Assembly: GCF_964036595.1 (NCBI RefSeq)
Contig: NZ_OZ038523.1
Coordinates: 2,052,501-2,116,500, forward strand
Direction of reading: 5' to 3'
DNA from: Tenacibaculum sp. 190524A05c
GTDB lineage: Bacteria > Bacteroidota > Bacteroidia > Flavobacteriales > Flavobacteriaceae
DNA length: 64,000 nucleotides
The notes under the pieces are model-generated. The model saw only the letters and a list, made by a program, of their open reading frames with translations, was not told where the DNA came from and ran no database searches. Both the position numbers and the translations under genes were made by a program. Below, piece by piece: positions 53,468 to 62,500 of this stretch (position 1 is the first letter of the stretch; every line of letters starts with the position of its first letter).

Positions 53468-54526
53468 ATGAGTTTAAATTTCAATAAAGAAAATTATAAA
53501 TCAATTCCTTTGAAATACCATCTTTTGTTTTGGAGTTGTTACTTTACTTTTAATATTATTAGATGGGGAAGTTATTTTGATGATTATATCTATTCACTCA
53601 AATCAAATCTTGTTGAGTTCCCAATACACATCGTTTTAGTGTACATAAATATTTATTATTTCATCCCAAAGTTCTTGGTAAAAAAACAATACAAAACCTA
53701 TATACTTTGTTTGTTTCTTTCTTTGGGTTTAGTTTATATAATTCGAACTGGTCTAATTTATTTTTTAGTAACCGAAAATATATGGCCAGAAGCTTCGGGT
53801 AATCAAAAGGCTTTCACGTTTAATCATATTGTTGCTGTAATTATTGGTGAGTTATATGTTGTCGCATTGGTCACCACTATTAAATTAACAGTTGTCTGGA
53901 TCAATCAACGAAAATATGTAGAAGAACTTTCTAAAGTGAATTTACAAACAGAATTGAAGTTCTTGCGAATGCAAATTCAGCCTCATTTTTTCTTTAATAC
54001 TTTGAATAGTTTATACTCTTTAACCTTAGATAAATCAGATGAAGCTCCAAAAGTTGTTTTGAAACTATCTAACATAATGGAATATGTTATTTATGAAGCA
54101 AAAGAAAACAAAGTAAAGCTTTCAAAAGAAGTTAATCTGGTTCAAGACTATATTGATTTACAGAAAATACGTCATTCTAATAGTGTTGATATTCAACTTG
54201 AGATCAAAGGAGATTTAGAAAACGCAGAAATCCCTCCTTTGGTGTTGTTATCTTTTATTGAAAATAGTTTTAAACATGGTAAAAAAGATGGAGATTTTTA
54301 TATCCATATTTATATTAAAAGAAAAAAAGATGGAGCTATCTTTTTCTCTGTAGAAAATAATTATGTATGTTTCACACCAGAAAAAAAATTGAATGGTGTT
54401 GGAAACAACAACGTGAAAAGAAGGTTGGATTTATTGTATGGAGAAAATTATAATTTAAATATTATAAAGGATAAGGCTAAATTTAAAGTAGAGCTACTTA
54501 TTTTAAATCAGGACGAATTAAAATGA
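53468..54526 (+). CDS. LytS/YehU-type membrane histidine kinase
   Basis: 352 residues. About four transmembrane helices (20-165), then a His_kinase domain with H in MQIQPHFFFNTLNSL and the N-box LLSFIENSFKHG. The catalytic part is the short LytS type. It overlaps the LytTR regulator gene by 4 bp. As the only two-component pair in the chitin locus it probably controls it; no ligand-binding periplasmic domain is visible. Confidence 0.92.
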   Translation: MSLNFNKENYKSIPLKYHLLFWSCYFTFNIIRWGSYFDDYIYSLKSNLVEFPIHIVLVYINIYYFIPKFLVKKQYKTYILCLFLSLGLVYIIRTGLIYFLVTENIWPEASGNQKAFTFNHIVAVIIGELYVVALVTTIKLTVVWINQRKYVEELSKVNLQTELKFLRMQIQPHFFFNTLNSLYSLTLDKSDEAPKVVLKLSNIMEYVIYEAKENKVKLSKEVNLVQDYIDLQKIRHSNSVDIQLEIKGDLENAEIPPLVLLSFIENSFKHGKKDGDFYIHIYIKRKKDGAIFFSVENNYVCFTPEKKLNGVGNNNVKRRLDLLYGENYNLNIIKDKAKFKVELLILNQDELK

Positions 54527-55230
54527 ATTTAAACTGTATTATAATTGACGACGAACCTTTAGCAATAAGGGTAATTGAAAATCACTTAAAAGAGTTCAAA
54601 AACTTTTCGCTTATTGGAAAATTCAACAATCCAGTTGATGCATTACCAATGATTGAGAATAATGAAGTAGATGTTATTTTCTTAGATATTAACATGTCTA
54701 AAATGAATGGCTTGGCTTTTCTTAGAAGTATTCCTATTTCGTCATATGTAATCATTACAACTGCATACAGAGAATATGCCGTGGATAGTTTTGAGTTGGA
54801 TGTTTTAGATTATTTAGTAAAACCTATTCCATTCAATAGGTTTATGAAATCTATCAATAAATTAAATCAGCAGATTTATTTAAGACAAAACGCACAGCAA
54901 GCACAATCGGAACCGGAGACCTTTATTTTTTTAAAAGTTGATAAAAAATTAGTAAAAATAAAATATCAGGATATCCTTTATATAGAGAGTTTAAAAGATT
55001 ACATAAAGGTTTTTACTGTTGATAACAGTTTTCTTGTACATAAATCATTAACCAGTATCACGGAAGAACTTCCGAGTAAAAAGTTTCTTCGTATTCACAG
55101 ATCCTATACAATTTCTTTAGACAAAGTAGATTCTGTAGAAGGAAATCTGGTAGAAATTGGAAACAAGAAGATTAATATTGGTCGTAAATATGTTAGTTTA
55201 ACCAGACATATTATCCTAAATAGAGAGTAA
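54523..55230 (+). CDS. LytTR-family response regulator
   Basis: 235 residues. Receiver (1-125; acidic DDEP at 9-12, phospho-Asp in VIFLDINMSKMNG) and LytTR DNA-binding domain (about 140-235; DILYIESLKDYIKVFT, RIHRSYTI). Members bind short direct repeats about 21 bp apart. It is co-transcribed with the kinase (4-bp overlap). Confidence 0.94.
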   Translation: MNLNCIIIDDEPLAIRVIENHLKEFKNFSLIGKFNNPVDALPMIENNEVDVIFLDINMSKMNGLAFLRSIPISSYVIITTAYREYAVDSFELDVLDYLVKPIPFNRFMKSINKLNQQIYLRQNAQQAQSEPETFIFLKVDKKLVKIKYQDILYIESLKDYIKVFTVDNSFLVHKSLTSITEELPSKKFLRIHRSYTISLDKVDSVEGNLVEIGNKKINIGRKYVSLTRHIILNRE

Positions 55231-55248
55231 TTCGCTTAAAATCTATTC

Positions 55249-55281
55249 TTGGTCGTTTAAATTATGTCGTATGTAGATTTT
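55249..55281 (+). promoter_or_regulatory. Candidate promoter of the MFS-nagX unit
   Basis: TTG (55249-55251), 22 bp, TAGATTTT (55274-55281); the last base deviates from the consensus. A loose match to the CRAACWAC motif overlaps it (55262-55273). Confidence 0.35.
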
Positions 55282-55336
55282 ATTTTTCTTCTTCTGAGAT
55301 AGTTTCTAGTATTATATCCATAAAGGATGAATCTAG

Positions 55337-56638
55337 ATGAATAAAAACTATCAAACAGCAATCTTAATTATTATTGGATTATTCTTCATATTCGGTTTTG
55401 TAACCTGGATAAATGGAGCATTAATTCCATTCATGAAAACCATAAACGAACTAACAGAAGCACAATCATATCTAGTTGCTTCTGCATCTTATATCTCATT
55501 TGTAATAATGGCCTTACCTGCATCCTTTTTAATTAAAAAAACTGGATATAAAAAAAGCATGTCTGTGGGATTAATTATAATGGCTGTTGGTGCTTTATTA
55601 TTTATTCCTGCCGCAAATACCAGAACATATTGGTTATTTCTTCTTGGAATTTTTATACAAGGAACAGGAATGGCAATTTTACAAACTGCGGCAAATCCGT
55701 ATGTTACTATTTTAGGTCCTATTGAAAGTGGTGCAAAACGAATTGCTATTATGGGGATCTCAAATAAAATAGCTGGAGCTCTTGGTTCTTTAATTTTTGG
55801 TTCTTTACTATTATCTGAAATTGATAGTGTCGTTGTAAAGTTATCTACAGTAAGCGATTCAGAAAAAACAGAACTATTAAATATAATGGCTGGCAACATT
55901 ATTATGCCTTATATAATAATGGCTATTATTTTATTTGTGCTTGGTATTCTAATTCGTTGGAGTCCTTTACCAAATATTGATACCGTTGAAAGTTCAGATA
56001 AAGCAACAGAGAACACTAACAAAACTTCAATTTTTCAATTCCCTCATTTGTGGCTAGGTGTATTAGCATTATTTGTTTACGTTGGTGCTGAAGTTATTGC
56101 TGGAGATACTATTATTGCTTATGGGATTTCTTTAGGGATTTCTGTAACAGAAGCAAAGTTTTTCACCACTTTTACGCTTACCGCCATGATTATAACTTAT
56201 GCTTTAGGAGCGATATTAATTCCAAAATATATTAGTCAAGGATTGGCGTTAAAAATAAGTGCTATTCTTGGAATTATTTTCACGATTTGCATTATAAACA
56301 CTTCTGGTTTTACATCGATTTTATTTGTAGCTGCCTTAGGAATTGCAAATGCTTTGGTTTGGCCAGCAATTTGGCCTTTATCTCTAAAAGGCTTAGGTAA
56401 ATTTACAAAAACAGCTTCTGCTTTGTTAGTAATGGCCATTGCTGGAGGTGCAATTATTCCTCCATTATATGGTAGATTGGTTGATAGCACTAAAGAAGAT
56501 TTAATTACAAGTGGAATGAATGAGGCTAATGCTTTGGCAGAAGCATCAACAAACGGATATTGGATTTTAATCCCTTGTTATGTAATTATCTTATATTATG
56601 CTACATACGGACACAAATTAGGCAATAAACAATCATAA
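55337..56638 (+). CDS. nagP: GlcNAc-type sugar MFS transporter (FucP/NagP family)
   Basis: 433 residues, 12 transmembrane helices. The N-terminus LFFIFGFVTWINGALIPFMK and the segment GTGMAILQTAANPYVTILGP are typical of the FucP/GlcP/NagP proton symporters. In a locus with GlcNAc kinase and deaminase it most likely carries GlcNAc across the inner membrane. The next gene follows directly after its stop. Confidence 0.88.
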   Translation: MNKNYQTAILIIIGLFFIFGFVTWINGALIPFMKTINELTEAQSYLVASASYISFVIMALPASFLIKKTGYKKSMSVGLIIMAVGALLFIPAANTRTYWLFLLGIFIQGTGMAILQTAANPYVTILGPIESGAKRIAIMGISNKIAGALGSLIFGSLLLSEIDSVVVKLSTVSDSEKTELLNIMAGNIIMPYIIMAIILFVLGILIRWSPLPNIDTVESSDKATENTNKTSIFQFPHLWLGVLALFVYVGAEVIAGDTIIAYGISLGISVTEAKFFTTFTLTAMIITYALGAILIPKYISQGLALKISAILGIIFTICIINTSGFTSILFVAALGIANALVWPAIWPLSLKGLGKFTKTASALLVMAIAGGAIIPPLYGRLVDSTKEDLITSGMNEANALAEASTNGYWILIPCYVIILYYATYGHKLGNKQS

Positions 56639-57730
56639 ATGAATAGAATACAATCCATAGATGTTTTTAGAGGGCTCACCGTTGCAGCCATGATTTTGGT
56701 TAATAATCCAGGAGATTGGTCAACAGTTTACCAACCTCTTTTACATGCAGAATGGCATGGATTAACGCCTACGGATTTGATATTTCCATTTTTCATTTTT
56801 ATAGTTGGTGTTTCTATATCATTAGCTTACAACAATAAAAAACCATCGAAAGAAATTTATCGTAAAATACTCATCCGAAGTTTAAAATTATTCGGACTAG
56901 GATTATTCTTAAACTGGTTTATCCCTAATTATCCTTTTTTCGAAAGCTATACAACAGTTAGAATTCCGGGTGTTTTACAACGAATCGGAATTGTTTTTTT
57001 CATTACTTCTATATTGTATATCAATTTTAGTAAAAAAGCTTTAGTCATAATTTCGGTACTGATTTTAGTTACGTACAATCTATTATTGGGAGTAGTTCCA
57101 TTACCTAACGGTTTACTTCCAAGTTTTGATAGAGTTCCCAATAACTGGGCTAATTATATTGATGTAAAATTACTGGGGAATCATTTATGGAAACCAGACT
57201 ATGATCCAGAAGGAATTTTAAGTACAATTCCGACTATTGTCAGCTGTTTAATGGGAATATTTATCGGAGAAGTTCTTAAGATACATAACAAACAGAAGTT
57301 ACTTAAACTATTATGTATTTATAGTCTTTCCTTTTTAGCTTTGGGATATATTTGGAACAGCTTTTTCCCGATCAACAAATCTTTATGGACAAGCAGTTTT
57401 GTTTTGGTTACCTCAGGTTGGGCTTCATTATTTGTACTTATTATTTACTATTTGTGCGATGTAAAACAAAAATCTTACGGAACAATATTTACGTATGTAG
57501 GAATGAATGCCATTGGTATTTATTTTTTATCCTCTTTTATTTCTAAAGCATTCTACTTAGTGAAGATTAACGAACAAGAAAACGTTCATAGTTTTTTATA
57601 TAACTACTCCTATAACAACATTATTGATAATGGTAATCTTGCTTCGTTGTGTTACGCGTTAACTGTATTGTTCTTCTATCTATCTCTAAGTTATATTCTA
57701 TTTAAGAGGAAAATATTTTTCAAAGTTTAA
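56639..57730 (+). CDS. nagX: NagX-like membrane acyltransferase-fold protein (DUF5009)
   Basis: 363 residues, about ten transmembrane helices. The start RIQSIDVFRGLTVAAMILVN and HAEWHGLTPTDLIFPFFIFI are hallmarks of the COG4299 family related to heparan-alpha-glucosaminide N-acetyltransferase. NagX-type proteins are found in GlcNAc operons and may acetylate glucosamine or help uptake. It begins at the base after the MFS stop codon. Confidence 0.88.
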   Translation: MNRIQSIDVFRGLTVAAMILVNNPGDWSTVYQPLLHAEWHGLTPTDLIFPFFIFIVGVSISLAYNNKKPSKEIYRKILIRSLKLFGLGLFLNWFIPNYPFFESYTTVRIPGVLQRIGIVFFITSILYINFSKKALVIISVLILVTYNLLLGVVPLPNGLLPSFDRVPNNWANYIDVKLLGNHLWKPDYDPEGILSTIPTIVSCLMGIFIGEVLKIHNKQKLLKLLCIYSLSFLALGYIWNSFFPINKSLWTSSFVLVTSGWASLFVLIIYYLCDVKQKSYGTIFTYVGMNAIGIYFLSSFISKAFYLVKINEQENVHSFLYNYSYNNIIDNGNLASLCYALTVLFFYLSLSYILFKRKIFFKV

Positions 57731-57739
57731 AAACATCGA

Positions 57740-58090
57740 ATGAAGTTAGTTGCAAAAAAATCACATCAAAAAACACAGGTATTTACCAATATTGAAAATC
57801 AGTTTTTTTCAAAGTTGATTAATTGGTCAAGTGGATATTTTGATTTATTTCTTCAGGAAGATTTAAAAGATAAACTAATCATTTATTGTCCTAACGGAAG
57901 CATAACTATTCAATATTACAGAGACACTTCAGCATTAAAATTAACCGTTGAAAATAAACGAATAGAAAATTGTATTGAATACTTTTCAAGGATCTTGCAA
58001 CTCTATCAAAACATGAATAAAATTGAAAATCACCCTGATGTACAACCAAGCTTCAACACAACAACAACTGCAAAAAGACATACCGTATAA
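57740..58090 (+). CDS. Small protein of unknown function in the GlcNAc operon
   Basis: 116 residues, no signal peptide or membrane helix. Contains strands such as KLIIYCPNGSITIQYY and a C-terminal helix (ENCIEYFSRILQLYQNMN), then a polar Thr-rich tail. It starts 9 bp after nagX and ends just before a terminator, so it is the third gene of the MFS-nagX unit. I do not recognise the family. Confidence 0.65.
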   Translation: MKLVAKKSHQKTQVFTNIENQFFSKLINWSSGYFDLFLQEDLKDKLIIYCPNGSITIQYYRDTSALKLTVENKRIENCIEYFSRILQLYQNMNKIENHPDVQPSFNTTTTAKRHTV

Positions 58091-58094
58091 AACA

Positions 58095-58126
58095 AAAAAT
58101 CGGAACTAAAATTAGTCCCGATTTTT
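58095..58126. terminator. Bidirectional terminator
   Basis: AAAAATCGG...CCGATTTTT stem with inner ACTAA/TAGT pairing between the convergent ends at 58090 and 58143. Confidence 0.85.
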
Positions 58127-58142
58127 AAATTTGTTGTTGATT

Positions 58143-59372
58143 TTACTTTCTAATAAGCTTGTGATTTTTAAGAACTTTATTTCCCTGAATAATCTGTAAA
58201 ATATAAACTCCTTTAGATCTTACTTTAGGGTTAATAACTATAAATTGATCACTTTCTTTTGTTGAAATTAACTCTTCATAATACAGATTTCCACTTATAT
58301 CTTTCACTACTATTTTTAAAGGAAACTTCCTTTCAACAGTATTTAATGATATCTTGATCTTATCAGTAAATGGATTTTGCAATACTCTAAATTCATCTTC
58401 CATTACAAGTCCATCCTTCCATTTTTCTACCTTCTTTGTAATGGTTTGAGCTTTGCAGTCATCAATATTTTTCCAAACATCATATCTATTTGAAAATTGT
58501 AAAGGATTATCTCCTCTAGTCCACCATTTTGCTTGATACAGTTTATCCATAAATCGCACAGAATCATTAGCAATATAAATAGCCTCTTCTTTCCAAAGTG
58601 GAATGTTAACACAATTGCTATCTCCATGATCTCCACCACCATGGTCTCCACCGTGATCATGATCACCTCCTCCTTGATCTCCGTCGTCACCATGATTTCC
58701 ATCATCACTACTTCCTCCACCAGAAGCAACAACCTCTATATCACTAACGGAATAAAAAGCCTCATGACTATCGCTGTAATCTCGCTGCCAAACACTGTAT
58801 AAAACAGCTCTTTTTCCAATGTAAGAATCCGGGATATTTGCTTTTATTTCTGTAAAATCTTCTGCCGGTCTCTTGCCTACGTGACCAATTTCCATCAAAT
58901 CATCCCATTTGAGCGGTTTTGAAGGATCCCAATCTAAAGGTGTTATGTAAACTTTATAGTATTGAGTTTTATGCGGAGCTGTGTTTTTCCACTTCACATA
59001 AATATCTCCATAATTAACCTTAGTTGTAGTCCAATCCGATTGAGTTGGCCAACTGATTAGAGCATCTAAACAACTATATTTATCTGGATTTCCTCCACTG
59101 GCTAATTGTCCATCTGAAACAAAATCTCGATGCCTTCCATAATTGGTGTCTGGTTGTAATATTGATCGCCATTCATAAATAGAACTTCCACACGGTCCAC
59201 AATTATTGGAATTCGGGTTATCATGACAAGTTTTAATTCTACTCTTAGGCCAAATAACGGTTCCATGAGAATAGATATTTTCATTTAAAAAGATAAAAAT
59301 CAAACAAAATAAAAAGTATTTAAATGTTTGATGTAAATCGAATACAAATTGTTTTTGAAGTTTTGATTTCAT
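58143..59372 (-). CDS. AA10 lytic polysaccharide monooxygenase with CBM5/12 and T9SS tail
   Basis: 409 residues. Signal peptide 1-35 leaves H36 as the mature N-terminus (HGTVIWPKSR). With H134 (NTAPHKTQYYKV) it forms the copper histidine brace; F206 in EAFYSVSDIEV is the likely axial residue. The AA10 domain (36-216) is followed by a Gly/Asp/His-rich linker (about 217-253), a CBM5/12 (254-306, YQAKWWT motif) and a T9SS type A C-terminal domain. It cleaves crystalline chitin oxidatively. The long His-rich linker is unusual. The start at 59372 gives a longish N-terminus; a later Met is not available before the hydrophobic core. Confidence 0.93.
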   Translation of the reverse strand: MKSKLQKQFVFDLHQTFKYFLFCLIFIFLNENIYSHGTVIWPKSRIKTCHDNPNSNNCGPCGSSIYEWRSILQPDTNYGRHRDFVSDGQLASGGNPDKYSCLDALISWPTQSDWTTTKVNYGDIYVKWKNTAPHKTQYYKVYITPLDWDPSKPLKWDDLMEIGHVGKRPAEDFTEIKANIPDSYIGKRAVLYSVWQRDYSDSHEAFYSVSDIEVVASGGGSSDDGNHGDDGDQGGGDHDHGGDHGGGDHGDSNCVNIPLWKEEAIYIANDSVRFMDKLYQAKWWTRGDNPLQFSNRYDVWKNIDDCKAQTITKKVEKWKDGLVMEDEFRVLQNPFTDKIKISLNTVERKFPLKIVVKDISGNLYYEELISTKESDQFIVINPKVRSKGVYILQIIQGNKVLKNHKLIRK

Positions 59373-59445
59373 GTTTTCGGGGGTTTATTTGTTTACACAT
59401 AAATTACTCATTCACTACAGGTTACTGAAATTATTTATCTCAACA

Positions 59446-59475
59446 ACAGCAATTAAAGCACGAACAACAGTAAAG
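59446..59475 (-). promoter_or_regulatory. Direct-repeat operator candidate upstream of the LPMO gene
   Basis: CAACAGCAA and CAACAGTAA repeat with a period of 21 bp (ACAG at 59446 and 59467). The second copy contains CGAACAACAGTA (59461-59472), 89 bp from the start codon, which matches the chitin-locus motif. Confidence 0.4.
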
Positions 59476-59534
59476 AAGACATTCCGAATACTCGCACTAC
59501 ATTACTATTAATCAACACTTTGAGTTATAAATAA

Positions 59535-59562
59535 AAAAAGCCTCACAAGTGTGAAGCTTTTT
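59535..59562 (-). terminator. Terminator of the chitinase gene
   Basis: Stem AAAAAGC.TCACA/TGTGA.GCTTTTT followed on the minus strand by seven T, about 20 bp after the chitinase stop. Confidence 0.85.
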
Positions 59563-59580
59563 CCATTATCAAAATCAACA

Positions 59581-62500
59581 TTATTTGACCTTAATAAATT
59601 TCCCTGAATAGCTATTTGTAGTATTACTAATCGTAAAAAAGTATAGTCCGTTTTTTAATGAAGTAGCATCTAAGCGGTTTAATTTCTTTCCTTGATTTAA
59701 TTTTGATTTTAAAATTACATTTCCTCTACTATCATAAATTCTTAATGTTGAAGCATCATTATTTTGAAAATTAGACAAATCGATCGTCATAAAATCTCTT
59801 ACAGGATTCGGATAGGTTTTTAAATTAGAATCCATAAGGTTAGTTGTCCTACTAGATTGATTTAAATTATCCAGATAAAACCTATGACTTGATGAAAAGT
59901 TAGAATTATTCACTAAATCCCAATTGATAGACCACGTCATTATACCTCTAAAATCAGGATACGTTGAACTTGTTGTATAGGTTCTTCCAGAATAAGAAAC
60001 TCCTTTAATTAAATAATCTAAAGCCTGTTGAACAACTGCTTCTGAAGTATAACCACTTCCTGCTGCTTGGGTAGTTGAAGGTAATCCTATTGCTACTTGA
60101 TTTGGATTCAATCCTGGAAAAGTGAGTCCTGTTTGTGCGACTTTGAATCCTGTTATTAACATTTCTGCCATCGCCACATGGAAATCTGCAGTAGCCGGTT
60201 GATAAATATTACCATCAGCACCAAACATTGATCCTGTATTATAATGTTGTACATGGATGTAATCCATTTCATTACGTAATGCATGAATAACTGGTAAATA
60301 AGCTCCAAAAACTCCTGAGTAAGTGCTGTAAGCTCCCTGTACATAAGCCGTTTCTGGCGCCATACTTAGAACAAACGAATTACTACCGATATTAGTTATG
60401 ATCTGCTTTGTAGCATCAATAAGATTAATAATTTTTGGTGTAGTTGGATTTCTAAAGTCGGTATCACCATTATTTAAGGATAAAGAACTTCCTTCTAAAT
60501 CTATATCTAAACCATCAAATCCATACGTATTAATAATATTGGTCATAGAATTGATAAATTCACTCTTTTCCGTTTGATTATTCAATTCAACTCTTGCATT
60601 TGCACCTCCAATTGAAATTAATACTTTTTGACCTCTAGCTTTTACTAAAGCAACATCGTCAATAAATTCCTGTTGATTTCCTCCATATATTTCATACGGA
60701 TCAAATTGCATATCTGCTGTACTACCTACTTTTGGTTCAGCAAAAGCAATACAAATTACATCCCAATCAGTTGACACTTCTCTCAACTTAGGGATTGTAG
60801 ATCCATTATTAAAATTATGCCAATATCCTACCAAGATTTTCCTTGGAATATCTCCACCAGTATCACCAGTGTTTTTTCTAATAAGGACTTCACTCGAAGT
60901 GGTTTTGTTATTGTCATTATCCGTAGCAACAGCTGTTAGCAAATAACTTGAATCCTGAGCATTACTAATCGTATACGAATAAGGTGAAGTAGTATCTTCT
61001 CCTAACTTAACTGATCCATTGAAAAACTCAACCAGCGCGATTGTTCCATCATCTGTAGCACTTGCATTTATCGTAATACTACTATTTTCATTGTAAGTTG
61101 TTCCATTTAGCGGAGCTGTAATACTTACTTCTGGTGAAGTTCCGTTTCCTCCATTACAATCACCAGTTTTAGACCATGCATCTTGCCAATGCGCTCCTAC
61201 ACCAGGTTCATATGCCCATGCAGCATTTGAAGAACACCAGCCAGGAATATTACATTTAAATTTTTCTCCTCCATTCTCAACCTCTTGATCTTTACCATAG
61301 GAAGTACCAACTATGTATTGTGGAATTCCATTACATCCTCCACTATTCCCAGAACTAACTAAAATTGATACAGCTTGTGAAGTTGTTTTAGCACCATCAT
61401 CATCAATAGCCACTGCAGTTAAAGAATATGTTCCTTCTGAAATATTATTGATAGAAAAAGTATAAGGAGTACTTGCAACTTCTCCAAGTTTATTATTTCC
61501 GCTAAAAAATTCCACTTTTGAAATTGTTCCATCCACATCACTTGCTTCTACATTTATAGTTATTGTTGAATTCACTTCAAATGAACTATTATTATTTGGG
61601 GAAGTTATAGCAACTGATGGAGATTGATTTCCTGTACCTGAGCCTCCACAATCTTTTATTTTTTCCCAAGGTTGTCCGCTACCAGTATGCGTATCTGGAG
61701 TTTGATTTTGAGTCCACCACTTAGCTTGATAATTTACATTATTGTAAACTACATTATCTCCTCCGTTATACACATTTGAAGCCAACCATTCTGGTATTCC
61801 TTGACATTCGTTGATAGTATCTCCATCGCTTACTGTAATTGAAATAGGAGAAGAAGTGGTTTTTGCATTCTCATTATCCGTAGCAATTACAGTAATTGTG
61901 TACGTCCCTTCACTTACGTTTTGCCAGTTGTATTCATATGGAGATGAATTGTCCTCTCCTAATTTAATAGTTCCATTATAAAACTCAACTTTAGAAATTG
62001 TTCCATCAACATCTGAAGCATTTGCACTTATATTTATAATCTCACCTAGATTGAAAACAGTATTATTATTTGGAGAAGAAATACTTACTGAAGGTGCATT
62101 ATTTCCACCAGTTCCACCGTTAGCAAAAACTTCATTGATTTTGTTTACCAAAGGTGATTTCACATTTGACCATCTTTTTAACTTAGTCCCAAAAGAAGTA
62201 ACAGATCCACTGATTTCTAAATCTCCATAAACAGTCCAAATTATAGTTCCTCCAAGATTATTATCATTAATAAACTGCGCTTTTATTCCTATAGATTCTT
62301 CATCATCATAACTTAAAAAGAAGTTTCCTTTGGTTAGATAAGGAACCTTTGCCTCGTTATCCCATTTTCTAACCCATCCACTATTTGGCGTTAATGCTTT
62401 TTGTTTGATAAAGTGATAATTTGGTGTTCCATCATAAACTTCTTTAGGCCAATTTGTAAAATCAGAAGCCGTTTGAATTGGTCCATCAGGCTGAATATTT

